A stretch of 64,000 bases of DNA, from contig JAUIFA010000002.1 in the NCBI GenBank assembly GCA_030429625.1, forward strand, positions 124,001 to 188,000, written 5' to 3'. A program made the translations under genes and the position numbers. The DNA is from Alphaproteobacteria bacterium (GTDB lineage: Bacteria; Pseudomonadota; Alphaproteobacteria; Rickettsiales; UBA8987). Every line of letters begins with the position of its first letter. The first letter of the stretch is position 1. Below are positions 53,241 to 64,000 of this stretch, in pieces. The notes beneath the pieces were generated by a model. The model saw only the letters and a program-made list of their open reading frames with translations. It did not search any database and had not been told where the DNA came from.

Positions 53241-54082
53241 TGCCTAGCATTAACGACATACTCCATCAAGGCAAACTTCAACTCAAATCTGCTGATATAG
53301 AGTCGGCCAATCTTGATGCTAGAATTTTGCTGGAGCATGTTTTGGACGTGGAACATACTTACCTTATTCGTTATGGGGATGAAATGATTTCTAACGATGT
53401 GGTGAGGCAATATCATACGTTGTTGTGTCGCCGTATAGACGGTGAGCCAGTGGGAAATATTCTTGGTTATCGTGAATTTTGGAGTCTGAATTTCCTGACT
53501 AATGAGCATACACTCGAGCCACGGCCAGACAGCGAAACCCTCATTGAGTCGGTACTAAAATATCAGCCCAATCGCAGTGTGGAACATAAAATACTCGACA
53601 TTGGTACGGGTACGGGCTGTTTGTTATTAAGTCTATTGTCTGAATATCCAAAGGCCACAGGGGTTGGGGTGGATATTTCCGATCCGGCATTGGTAGTAGC
53701 ACAAAAAAACGCCAGCCAGTTAGGGCTGTCGTCCCGTGTGGAATTTATCAAAAATAATTGGGTAGAAGAGGTGAAAGGCCGGTTTGATATTATCATCAGC
53801 AACCCGCCTTATATTCCCAGTGTAGACATTGCTCATTTGGCGGAGGACGTACGCAATTTTGACCCGCATCTGGCGCTCGATGGCGGTGAGGATGGGCTGA
53901 ACCCGTACAGAAAAATTATACCTAAGACTAAGTCTTTGCTCAAAGAGGGAGGTATTGCGGTGTTTGAATTTGGTCAGGGACAGGAAGAGGACATAGAAAA
54001 AATATGTGCCGATTCTGGTTTGCAAATTATGGGCTTTAGAAAGGATTTAGCAGGCATCACCCGCTGTATCGTCATTGGCTGA
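53240..54082 (+). CDS. prmC: Release factor glutamine methyltransferase PrmC
   Basis: 280 residues. N-terminal helical domain (LDARILLEHVLDVEHTYLIRYGDE), substrate loop IDGEPVGNILGYREFWSLNFLTNEHTLEPRPDSETLIE, SAM motif ILDIGTGTGCLLLSLLSEYP and the catalytic NPPY in IIISNPPYIPS. It methylates the glutamine of GGQ in RF1 and RF2. One-base overlap with prfA implies coupled translation; it converges on the M23 gene with an 11-base overlap. Confidence 0.96.
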   Translation: MPSINDILHQGKLQLKSADIESANLDARILLEHVLDVEHTYLIRYGDEMISNDVVRQYHTLLCRRIDGEPVGNILGYREFWSLNFLTNEHTLEPRPDSETLIESVLKYQPNRSVEHKILDIGTGTGCLLLSLLSEYPKATGVGVDISDPALVVAQKNASQLGLSSRVEFIKNNWVEEVKGRFDIIISNPPYIPSVDIAHLAEDVRNFDPHLALDGGEDGLNPYRKIIPKTKSLLKEGGIAVFEFGQGQEEDIEKICADSGLQIMGFRKDLAGITRCIVIG

Positions 54083-55031
54083 TCGTGATCGTGCGTTGTT
54101 GTTCGGAAATGGGGATGGTGTCGCGTACCAGCTGGGCGGAGATAGTGTAAGTGCCAGAATCCCATTCTGGCTGAGTGCGCTTGATACCGGCAAATTGGAA
54201 CCATTGCGCCTTGTCTTTATCAATTGGGGTGGCAAAATTGCGTTTTAATCCGCCGGGCTGTTCGATGGTGATGACAATACTGTCTCCCGCTTTGGGTGCC
54301 ATCACGTCGACCCAGCCAACAATGGCATCAGAATCCGGCCTGATTGTCGTATCATCATACATACCCTCGCGGGCATTTTCAGCTTCTGCCTTACCGTCGT
54401 TCACCCCCATTGAAAGAATGGTGGCTTGGCTATAAGGAGGGGTTTTCTCCCATAAAGAATCTTCTTTTTGCCCACAGCCTGATTCCAACCCGGCCTGAGT
54501 GAATGGGTCAACGGGTTGGTTGTCTTTCATTAATTGAAAATGTAGATGGGGATATTGCGTGTTGCCAGAAAGGCCAACCTGCCCCAGCACGTGCCCTTTT
54601 TTAACGTACAATCCTTTGCGTACCTTGATGCTGTCCTTTTTCATGTGGCAATAAAGTGTGCGATAACCGTCGTTATGTTCCAACACCACGACATTACCAC
54701 AGCCACGGGTCGGGTCATAACGGGCGTTTGTTAAAACAGAAATATCTTCTTCCCCATCGCGCACTGCCCATACTTTTCCACTGGCAGCAGCCAAGACATC
54801 CACTCCTTTATTCATCTCAACGTAATTACGCAGGCGAATGTCGGTGCCTTTATGCTTATCATTAGCCAGATGACCACATTGATAATCTTTAAACTCTTCC
54901 CCTTTTTCCATATCCACATATTTCTGGATAAAACATTCTTCTCCAATTTTACAATCGACCGGAAAAGATAGCTCAATGGCAAAAGAGGCCAGCGGCAGTA
55001 AAATAATGATGGTGGCTAATATATGTTTCAT
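54072..55031 (-). CDS. Secreted M23-family metallopeptidase
   Basis: 319 residues. Signal peptide MKHILATIIILLPLASFA. The M23 (LytM) domain at about residues 55-180 includes HKGTDIRLRN, the zinc-site region GNVVVLEHNDGYRTLYCHMKKDSIKVRKGLYVKKGHVLGQVGLSGNTQYPHLHFQLM, with the HxH near its end. A C-terminal beta-sandwich-like domain of about 110 residues (DAIVGWVDVMAPKAGDSIVITIEQPGGLKRNF) follows. Probably a periplasmic peptidoglycan endopeptidase. The ATG overlaps the xthA stop by 4 bases. Confidence 0.9.
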   Translation of the reverse strand: MKHILATIIILLPLASFAIELSFPVDCKIGEECFIQKYVDMEKGEEFKDYQCGHLANDKHKGTDIRLRNYVEMNKGVDVLAAASGKVWAVRDGEEDISVLTNARYDPTRGCGNVVVLEHNDGYRTLYCHMKKDSIKVRKGLYVKKGHVLGQVGLSGNTQYPHLHFQLMKDNQPVDPFTQAGLESGCGQKEDSLWEKTPPYSQATILSMGVNDGKAEAENAREGMYDDTTIRPDSDAIVGWVDVMAPKAGDSIVITIEQPGGLKRNFATPIDKDKAQWFQFAGIKRTQPEWDSGTYTISAQLVRDTIPISEQQRTITISQ

Positions 55032-55819
55032 AGTTCTATCTCCATAATAACCGGGACATGGTCGGACGGTTTTTCGCCATCACGCAAATCCGGCAGGGGG
55101 TAACATTCTTTATAGCGGTTGGATAATGATGGGGTAACCCAGATATGATCCAGCCGTCGGCCACGATTGCTTTTGCGCCAATCCCGATTGCGGTAGCTCC
55201 ACCAGCTGTAGAGTTTTTGATCGTGCGAGGTAAATTCACGCGCCACATCAATCCAACCCAATGACGACTTCATGTGATTAAGTTTTTCGACCTCAATAGG
55301 TGTATGGCTAATAATTTTGAGCAGTTGTTTATGGCTCCACACATCGTGCTCCAGCGGGGCAATATTAAAATCTCCTACAATGATTATTTTATCTTCCTGT
55401 TGACGATTGTCAGTAAACCATCTTCCCATCTCATCGACATAATCAAGCTTATGGGCAAATTTTGGGTTGATGTTAATGTCTGGTTCATCTCCGCCAGCGG
55501 GGACATAAAAATTATGAATCTCAACCCCGTTAGAGAGTTTTGCGGCAATGTGACGCTTATGGTCATTGACCAGATCCAGACAGAACATCTCTTGTAAAGG
55601 CAGGCGGGAGATGATGGCTACCCCGTTATAGGACTTCTCTCCGCTGTAGACGATATGTTCATAGCCACATTCATGCAGTTGCTTTAAAGGAAATTTACTG
55701 TCTTCCACCTTGGTTTCCTGTAGACAGAGAATATCGAGATCATACGCTTTTAAAAGATCCGTGACCCGACCAATCCTTAAACGCACCGAATTGATATTGT
55801 ATGTTGCGATTTTAACCAT
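55028..55819 (-). CDS. xthA: Exodeoxyribonuclease III
   Basis: 263 residues from the second of two adjacent Met codons. Endonuclease/exonuclease/phosphatase fold with KIATYNINSVRLRIGRVTDLL, LDILCLQETKVEDSKFP (catalytic Glu), VGDFNIAPLEHDVW, and GRRLDHIWVTPSL ... SDHVPVIMEIEL with the catalytic Asp-His. It is an AP endonuclease and 3' exonuclease in base excision repair. A CtrA-type box lies upstream, palindromic and shared with the gene at 56072, but the -10 spacing fits only the other direction. Confidence 0.95.
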   Translation of the reverse strand: MVKIATYNINSVRLRIGRVTDLLKAYDLDILCLQETKVEDSKFPLKQLHECGYEHIVYSGEKSYNGVAIISRLPLQEMFCLDLVNDHKRHIAAKLSNGVEIHNFYVPAGGDEPDININPKFAHKLDYVDEMGRWFTDNRQQEDKIIIVGDFNIAPLEHDVWSHKQLLKIISHTPIEVEKLNHMKSSLGWIDVAREFTSHDQKLYSWWSYRNRDWRKSNRGRRLDHIWVTPSLSNRYKECYPLPDLRDGEKPSDHVPVIMEIEL

Positions 55820-55953
55820 CAAAGAGTTGTAACTTTTTCATTGCCCCCTTGCAAGCCATATCTTTGCTTATACAATTTTACACAAATTTTTCTAAAATTA
55901 TATTCTAACATTCTGTAATATATATTTAATATTTTAACTGCCTTAATATAAAG

Positions 55954-55985
55954 TTAACCATTTGTTAACCTTTTTCTGTTATATT
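55954..55985 (+). promoter_or_regulatory. CtrA-type box and -10 element
   Basis: TTAACCATTTGTTAAC (55954-55969) matches TTAA-N7-TTAAC and also contains the alternate CtrA motif TTAACCAT. TATATT at 55980-55985 is 26 bases from the first TTAA. The region from here to the T4SS promoter at 60200 shares the extra 12-mer TGTTATATTTTA. Confidence 0.7.
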
Positions 55986-56071
55986 TTAACTGAGGGTTAA
56001 TAATGGAGTTGTGAGAATATCGTTAAAGTACATTAAGAGCATGTCTGTAACGATGTTGACATAGGAGGGAT

Positions 56072-56467
56072 ATGGTTAGTAATTTTGACGACGATAATGG
56101 CCACACTAATGATGCTGGGGTCAAAAGCATTGGGGCATTAAGATACATATTTAAAATGGCAACGGAAATAGCGGGATATCAAGCGGCTATCACAGATGCT
56201 GAAGGAAATGGTCAGGAACAGGTTTCAATTATTGTTCCAATGTCAATGCATTTGCATGCAGCAGAAGGTGTCGTTAGAGGTCAGGTGGATATCTTACGCA
56301 ACTATATTCACGAAGCGGCAATGTATATGTTGGAAGAGGAAGGTATTGTGCCGGGAACGCATACTTATAATGAAAAATTGCGGCAGAAAGTAAGTGGCTT
56401 AGAAGAATCTCTCAGTGAAGACAGTCCTGCAATCGCAAATTTGCTTCAGGGGCGACAATTACACTAA
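56072..56467 (+). CDS. Uncharacterised small protein under a CtrA-type promoter
   Basis: 131 residues, ATG preceded by AGGAGG (a near-perfect ribosome binding site), so strong translation is expected. I recognise no family. The protein is soluble and helical: GALRYIFKMATEIAGYQAAITDAEG, then QEQVSIIVPMSMHLHAAEGVVRGQVDILRNYIHEAAMYMLEEEGIVPGTHTYNEKLRQKVSGLEESL. No membrane segment is visible. The promoter is nearly the same in design as that of the virB3 operon 4 kb away, so the two may be expressed together. Confidence 0.7.
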   Translation: MVSNFDDDNGHTNDAGVKSIGALRYIFKMATEIAGYQAAITDAEGNGQEQVSIIVPMSMHLHAAEGVVRGQVDILRNYIHEAAMYMLEEEGIVPGTHTYNEKLRQKVSGLEESLSEDSPAIANLLQGRQLH

Positions 56468-56630
56468 ATAATCGTATCAGATTTGTTTTGGTGTATAAAA
56501 TAGTGCAATAGGTGCTGTTCTTTAATATTTTTAGACAAATTTTTACCGCTTTCTTATGACAACAACGTATTGTATTTCAAAGATTTAGTAAAAAAAATAA
56601 AATAAAATGTCATTTCTTTAAAAAAACACG

Positions 56631-56659
56631 TTGACTCTTGTGAGAGCAATGCGTATAAA
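56631..56659 (+). promoter_or_regulatory. Predicted rRNA promoter
   Basis: TTGACT (56631-56636) and TATAAA (56654-56659), spacer 17, followed by a C/T-rich discriminator. An A-rich stretch just upstream (56590-56625) could serve as an UP element. The start near 56666 leaves a leader of about 375 nt before the 23S gene. Confidence 0.7.
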
Positions 56660-56768
56660 TCCCTCCACCACAAATCATATAAGACTATTATTTTGCTGGT
56701 TGCGCGGCCGTGGATTTTATTCTCTACAGGTTCGCAGGATGTTGGAAATCGTGAATAATGAATGATAC

Positions 56769-57037
56769 ACTATAATAGCTTGTTCATTTAATTGAATGTC
56801 TATTATAGTTTGTCGACAAAATAAATTATATATTAGTAATTTATTCCTATAGCAAAATACGCTGTAGCCAAGTTTACTTGGTTATAGCAACAAGAACGTA
56901 GTTAGATTCTAAATCTAACTGAGTCATGCATAAGAGATAACAAACTGGTTTGTCATTTAGGTTTACCTAAGTGAAACAAAGAAGTTTAGTTCTGTGTGTG
57001 GCATTGTGATCTCAGTTTCAGCAGGTTTTATACCTGC
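56769..57037 (+). other. 23S leader with five consecutive stem-loops
   Basis: Stems at 56769-56778/56800-56809 (ACTATAATAG/CTATTATAGT), 56861-56872/56877-56888 (12 pairs with G-U), 56900-56908/56912-56920 (AGTTAGATT/AATCTAACT), 56957-56962/56965-56970 (TTAGGT/ACCTAA) and 57021-57026/57032-57037 (GCAGGT/ACCTGC). No 16S or tRNA gene is in the leader. They may guide processing or antitermination. Confidence 0.6.
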
Positions 57038-57041
57038 TAAA

Positions 57042-59787
<2,746 letters not shown>

Positions 59788-59893
59788 ATTTTTCTGAGAT
59801 CGCATGTCATATACAGCACTAAACTTTCTTTGGTTTGTAACACATGTGTGACAGTTCTTTTGCTATTGTCGGCATATATTGATTTGTTTTGTT

Positions 59894-60011
<118 letters not shown>

Positions 60012-60053
60012 TACAAAGCAAATCAATACATTCATTATTTACGTTTCTAAGAT

Positions 60054-60081
60054 AAAAAAGCTCCCTTCGGGGAGCTTTTTT
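60054..60081 (+). terminator. Intrinsic terminator of the rRNA unit
   Basis: AAAAAAGCTCCC (60054-60065), TTCG tetraloop, GGGAGCTTTTTT (60070-60081). A strong hairpin with a T run, 43 bases after the 5S gene. It separates rRNA transcription from the T4SS operon. Confidence 0.95.
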
Positions 60082-60199
60082 ATTTGTTAATCTTTTTACT
60101 GCAAAGCATCATTTTCTCTGTTAGAATCCTACTTAATCTTGGGCCTATATATACGTTTCTAACTATAATTTGGTATATATACCCAATAAATTTAAAGTT

Positions 60200-60232
60200 T
60201 TAACTAAATGTTAACTTTATTAATGTTATATT
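60200..60232 (+). promoter_or_regulatory. CtrA-type box and -10 element of the T4SS operon
   Basis: TTAACTAAATGTTAAC (60200-60215) fits TTAA-N7-TTAAC. TATATT at 60227-60232 lies 27 bases from the first TTAA. It is 39 bases upstream of the virB3 ATG and is the only promoter-like element found between the rRNA terminator and virB3. Confidence 0.65.
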
Positions 60233-60270
60233 TTATGTTATCATGAAATATATGGGTTTTTGGAGGTTTT

Positions 60271-60579
60271 ATGGCCAAAAATGTAGGAAGATTAGAGACT
60301 GATTCTTTGTTTTTGGGTTTAACACGTCCAACGATGGTGTTTGGTATTACGTATCAATGGCTTATGATTGAGGGTCTTGGGTCGTTGGTGTGGTTCATCA
60401 ATGTGGATGATGGTAAGTTCTATGCGTTTCTAATCGCTGGAGTTCTCCATGTTATCGGAATTTTGCTTTTTGCTAAAGAACCCATGATTATTGAAATTAT
60501 TCAGGTTTGGGCAAAGGCAAGTACCAAATGTATTAATCGAAGATATCATTCAAACACCAGTTCGTATGATGTTTATTAG
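60271..60579 (+). CDS. virB3: Type IV secretion system protein VirB3
   Basis: 102 residues, ATG behind TTGGAGG. The VirB3 pattern is clear: LFLGLTRPTMVFGITYQWLMIEGL, then two close hydrophobic segments (about residues 18-40 and 47-68) and a short basic cytosolic tail. VirB3 is a small inner-membrane subunit that works with the ATPase VirB4. It is followed 13 bases later by virB4. Confidence 0.92.
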   Translation: MAKNVGRLETDSLFLGLTRPTMVFGITYQWLMIEGLGSLVWFINVDDGKFYAFLIAGVLHVIGILLFAKEPMIIEIIQVWAKASTKCINRRYHSNTSSYDVY

Positions 60580-60592
60580 TGGTGTACTGTAA

Positions 60593-62989
60593 ATGAAGCT
60601 GAAAAAAAGACGCACTCTTAAAGAAGCATACTCGAAGAACGAGGTGGGTGAGTCTATTTTTATTCCTTATGAAGGCCATTACGACAAAGAAATTGTCATC
60701 ACGAAGGAACAGGAATTGTTGATGGTGATCAAGGTTGAGGGGTATTCCTTTGAAACCGCCGACGACGAAGACATCGATATCCGTAAACATGTGCGCAATA
60801 ACCTATTTAAATCGGTGGGTGATGGTGATATTGCCTTATGGTTCCATACCATACGTCGGCGCTGTCAAGCTACGATAGAAGGTGAGTTTGATACGCTGTT
60901 TGGTAGCTTTGTCAATGCGCAGTGGGTAGAAAAACACTCGGATGATGAAACCTTTATTAATGATTTGTACATTACGGTGATTGACAAAATAAACACGGAC
61001 GGTGCGGCCGCAGGCATTCAGAACGCTTTGGATAAACTTTCAAAAGCTGCGGATAAAGAAATGAAAGATGTAGAGCTTAGAAAACGTGCTAAGAATTTAC
61101 GTGAAGTGGTTCTTCGAATGGTCAGTTCTTTGAGAGATTATAAGCCAAAAGTTTTGGGGATAAATGAAAATGAGGATGGTAAATTCTCTGAGGTAATGGA
61201 ATTTCTGGGAACGTTGGTTAATTGTGGTGAAAGAACACCAATGCTCATTCCTTTAACCGATGCCTCACACTATCTTCCTGTATGTCGACTGTATTTTGGG
61301 GGCGGTGCGGTTGAAGCACGTAAGCCGACCGGAGACAGTCGCTATGGTGCGATGATCAGTATTCGGGGATATTCGCCCAAAACCTTTGCCGGTGTGTTGG
61401 ACGTGTATTTGCAATTACCATTTGAATTGATTATTTCTCAATCTTGTACCTTTATTAACCGGCAGGCGGCGATTTCGCGTATTTCAAATCAGCAGCGGAA
61501 AATGGATACGGCAGGCGATAAGGCGGTATCGCAAATGTTAGAGCTGAGTGAGGCTATGGATTTGGCCTCCGGTGGGCATATTGGATTTGGCAAACATCAT
61601 TTAACAGTAATGGCCATTACCGATGATATTGATGAACTGGAAAAAGCAATTTCGCTGTGTTATGGTAAACTAGTAGACTCTGGGGTTGCGCCGGTGCGTG
61701 AGAAGGTTAACCTCCAAGCTTCTTATTGGGCACAATTGCCGGCTAACTTTGAATATATTGCTAGGGCAGCGACGATCAATACATTAAATCTGGCAGGATT
61801 TGCCTCTTTACACAACTATCCAATGGGTAAAAGCCGTAAAAATCATTGGGGTCCAGCGGTAACGTTGTTTGATACTACTTCAGGCACCCCATTTTATTTC
61901 AATTTTCATGTGCGTGATGTTGGCCATACGATGATTATTGGACCGACCGGTGCGGGTAAAACGGTAACGATGAACTTCCTGATGGCACAGGCGCAGAAAT
62001 TTAATCCTAGGATGTTCTTTTTTGACAAGGATAGAGGCGCTGAGATTTTTATCCGTGCTATTGGTGGGATATATTCCATTATCAAACCCGATGGTAATAC
62101 GTCGTTTAATCCGTTGCAGCTTTCCAATAATATGGAAAATCGTAATTTTCTTGCCGAGTGGGTAAGAACATTGGCCATTACCACGCATAATGTGCCGCTG
62201 ACTCCGGAAGAAAATGATAGGGTTTCAGAGGCCATTGTGGGCAATTATAAAATGCCGGTGGAAAATAGACGTTTGCGCAATATTGTACCGTTCTTAGGGC
62301 TGGAGGAGCCGGGCTCGCTGCCTAACCGTTTAAAAATGTGGCACAGTGGGGAAACGCATGCCGGATTATTTGATAATGAGCGGGATAAGTTGGACTTCTC
62401 TAAGGCCAGAGTGTTTGGCTTTGAAATGGCACATGTTCTGGCTGATGGGCTATCCCTTAGCCCGATTTTGCTGTATTTATTCCATAAAATTAATATTTCA
62501 CTTGATGGCACGCCGACTATTATTGTTCTCGATGAGGCGTGGGCGTTGATTGATAACGATATTTTTGCACCAAAAATTAAAGACTGGCTTAAAGTATTAC
62601 GTAAACTTAACGCTTTTGTGATTTTTGCAACGCAAAGTGTGGAGGATGTGGCACATAGTAGAATCAGTGATACGTTGGTGCAGCAAACCGCTACCCAGAT
62701 ATTTCTTCCAAATGGAAGAGGAACAGAGGAATATAAACGTACCTTTATGCTTTCTGAGCGTGAGTTCCAGCTGATACGCTCTACCGACCCTTCCAGCCGT
62801 TTTTTCCTTGTAAAGCAGGATGAAGATGCAGTGGTTGCTAGGATTGACCTTTCCGGTATGGACGATGTGATCAATGTGTTGTCTGGTCGAGCTGACACAG
62901 TAATTCTGTTGGATAGGGTCATTGAAGAAGTGGGTGATAATCCAGACGATTGGCTACCTGTATTTTGTGAGAGAGTTAAAAAAATATAA
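60593..62989 (+). CDS. virB4: Type IV secretion ATPase VirB4
   Basis: 798 residues, usual for VirB4. The N-terminal CagE/TrbE/VirB domain (for example RRRCQATIEGEFDTLFGSFVNAQWVEKH) is followed by the ATPase: Walker A GPTGAGKT at about 450-457, Walker B TIIVLDEAWALID at about 641-653, then FVIFATQSVEDVAHSRISDTLVQQTATQIFLPN. It powers assembly of the channel at the inner membrane. The stop overlaps the start of virB6 by one base. Confidence 0.97.
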   Translation: MKLKKRRTLKEAYSKNEVGESIFIPYEGHYDKEIVITKEQELLMVIKVEGYSFETADDEDIDIRKHVRNNLFKSVGDGDIALWFHTIRRRCQATIEGEFDTLFGSFVNAQWVEKHSDDETFINDLYITVIDKINTDGAAAGIQNALDKLSKAADKEMKDVELRKRAKNLREVVLRMVSSLRDYKPKVLGINENEDGKFSEVMEFLGTLVNCGERTPMLIPLTDASHYLPVCRLYFGGGAVEARKPTGDSRYGAMISIRGYSPKTFAGVLDVYLQLPFELIISQSCTFINRQAAISRISNQQRKMDTAGDKAVSQMLELSEAMDLASGGHIGFGKHHLTVMAITDDIDELEKAISLCYGKLVDSGVAPVREKVNLQASYWAQLPANFEYIARAATINTLNLAGFASLHNYPMGKSRKNHWGPAVTLFDTTSGTPFYFNFHVRDVGHTMIIGPTGAGKTVTMNFLMAQAQKFNPRMFFFDKDRGAEIFIRAIGGIYSIIKPDGNTSFNPLQLSNNMENRNFLAEWVRTLAITTHNVPLTPEENDRVSEAIVGNYKMPVENRRLRNIVPFLGLEEPGSLPNRLKMWHSGETHAGLFDNERDKLDFSKARVFGFEMAHVLADGLSLSPILLYLFHKINISLDGTPTIIVLDEAWALIDNDIFAPKIKDWLKVLRKLNAFVIFATQSVEDVAHSRISDTLVQQTATQIFLPNGRGTEEYKRTFMLSEREFQLIRSTDPSSRFFLVKQDEDAVVARIDLSGMDDVINVLSGRADTVILLDRVIEEVGDNPDDWLPVFCERVKKI

Positions 62990-64000
62990 TGTGTGGATTG
63001 GGTAAAAATATTTTCATGGTAATGGCGGCATTTTTAGTGTTGTTCGCCTCATGGAATGTTTATGCAGATGCCTTGCCAGTAGAGCCGGATTACACCTATG
63101 CCTGTAACGGTGAATTTCAAGCAGGGCTTGATTATAAAGGGGATCCGCTAGTGTATCCACCGGGTACCTTGGTAACGGACAATTATAATAACACAGTTGA
63201 TGTCAGTGGTAATGTCATCCACGCTGACGAACATGTGCCTATGCCGGGTATTTCGTATAAATTAATACGATGCATTGAATATCAGATTGATAAGGTGACA
63301 TGGAATTATGCTGCGATCCTTAACAATACGTTTACTAACATAGTAACGTCGGTTATTGTTTTGTACCTTGTTTTGTTTGGTATTAGAATTGCCATGGGTT
63401 CTATAGAAGCGCCTAAAGGAGAGGTGGTGATCGCCGTGATACAGATCATGGTTATTGCGTATCTTGTCTATGAGGGGGGCGTGCAGGAATATGTTACTAT
63501 ATTCAAACAAGCTCAGAAGGATTTTGCCGCAATGATTACTAATACGGTCAATGTTGGCGCGTTTCAATCGGTCTACCCTGACGGCAATTTCATATGTGAT
63601 TACAGTGAGATATGGTTAAAATTAGACTGCATTCTTTCCAATATATTGGGTGCATCCATTGTAGGTGAGGCAGATGGTCAAAGTGGGTTTGGCACGCACG
63701 GTGTTTTGGCTACTAGCCTGAAAGTTAGTTTAACATTACTTAAGACGATAGCGGGCATAATATTTTCGGGACCACAAGGTATTATTTTTGGTATTATAAC
63801 TTTTATAATCATTGTGGCGATGTTTCTTGTTATCGCACAGGCAATGGCAATATACATTACCTCACTTCTTGCCATCACGCTTCTTGCAGTAGTTGCCCCA
63901 CTTTTCCTGCCAATGATTCTCTTTGAGAAAACAAAAACATATTTTGACAACTGGCTTAGGGAATTGGCATTAAATATATTACAACCCCTTTTAGTTATCG
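62989..64000 (+). CDS. virB6: VirB6/TrbL family T4SS membrane protein (partial)
   Basis: Open to the window end, 337 codons seen. ATG 62989 overlaps the virB4 stop. A signal-like segment (FMVMAAFLVLFASWNVYA) leads into a periplasmic part with paired Cys, then membrane segments at about residues 115-135 (FTNIVTSVIVLYLVLFGIRIAMG), 145-160, and 260-310 (IIFGIITFIIIVAMFLVIAQAMAIYITSLLAITLLAVVAPLFLPMILF), followed by FDNWLRELALNILQPLLV, the VirB6 hallmark. Order virB3-virB4-virB6 matches the Rickettsiales rvh cluster, in which several virB6 copies follow. Confidence 0.93.
   Translation, partial: MCGLGKNIFMVMAAFLVLFASWNVYADALPVEPDYTYACNGEFQAGLDYKGDPLVYPPGTLVTDNYNNTVDVSGNVIHADEHVPMPGISYKLIRCIEYQIDKVTWNYAAILNNTFTNIVTSVIVLYLVLFGIRIAMGSIEAPKGEVVIAVIQIMVIAYLVYEGGVQEYVTIFKQAQKDFAAMITNTVNVGAFQSVYPDGNFICDYSEIWLKLDCILSNILGASIVGEADGQSGFGTHGVLATSLKVSLTLLKTIAGIIFSGPQGIIFGIITFIIIVAMFLVIAQAMAIYITSLLAITLLAVVAPLFLPMILFEKTKTYFDNWLRELALNILQPLLVI

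Noticed and set aside
55950-55970. CtrA box as promoter of xthA on the minus strand
   Set aside because: The box is palindromic, but the TATATT on that strand lies 18 rather than 26-27 bases from the first TTAA, unlike the four consistent sites.
56861-56888. Possible degenerate tRNA in the 23S leader
   Set aside because: Only isolated stem-loops; no cloverleaf with T-arm and acceptor stem could be drawn.

Overview
The window comes from a motile, Gram-negative alphaproteobacterium with about 45% GC by eye. Three lines of evidence support this. The flagellar operon has the Caulobacter-type order fliF-fliG-fliH-fliN-(motA-like)-flbD-flhA. The envelope operon rpsB-tsf-pyrH-frr-uppS-cdsA-dxr-rseP-bamA-skp-lpxD-fabZ-lpxA-lpxI-lpxB uses the alphaproteobacterial LpxI. 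Four CtrA-type boxes (TTAA-N7-TTAA) stand at promoters. A 23S-5S rRNA unit with no 16S in front of it, followed by virB3-virB4-virB6, recalls Rickettsiales, where rRNA genes are split and an 'rvh' type IV secretion system is universal. A full flagellar and lipid A set at this GC suggests a deep, less reduced member of that order or a relative. This placement is inference.

Layout. 1-6.7 kb: flagellar C-ring, export and regulatory genes on +. 6.9-9.6 kb: a PAS-diguanylate cyclase and two unknown genes. 9.6-23.9 kb: the long minus-strand translation, isoprenoid, outer-membrane assembly and lipid A operon, read from a promoter at about 24.07 kb with a terminator after tsf. 24.2-28.3 kb: electron-transfer flavoprotein genes around a small lipoprotein, a cell-wall amidase, and a redox module of rhodanese, a persulfide-sensor-like ArsR repressor and an AhpD-like protein. 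28.3-31.4 kb: three unknown genes, a GC-rich hairpin element and tRNA-Tyr. 31.5-38.1 kb: a three-gene minus-strand operon encoding an outer-membrane barrel, a large secreted protein and a membrane-anchored six-haem cytochrome, headed by a sigma70-like promoter with a 16/19 Fur box. 38.2-55.8 kb: a prepilin, rlmB, a glycerol-1-phosphate dehydrogenase, then the runs rlpA-dacA-tmk-holB-metG-tatD-MBL-rodZ-ispG and hisS-prfA-prmC, with an M23 peptidase and exonuclease III. 56-64 kb: an unknown CtrA-box gene, the 23S-5S unit and the T4SS genes.

Most notable points. (1) The iron-regulated porin/secreted protein/hexahaem operon looks like an electron-export or iron-reduction system that I do not recognise. 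(2) Four promoters share a CtrA box with the -10 element 26-27 nt downstream, linking the T4SS operon with three unknown genes. (3) Two core genes, etfB and tmk, appear to start at ATA codons behind good Shine-Dalgarno sequences. (4) A family of short palindromes with common ends lies between 43.7 and 52.2 kb; one copy forms the 3' end of ispG and supplies a ribosome binding site to the next gene. No insertion sequence, prophage or CRISPR array was seen.
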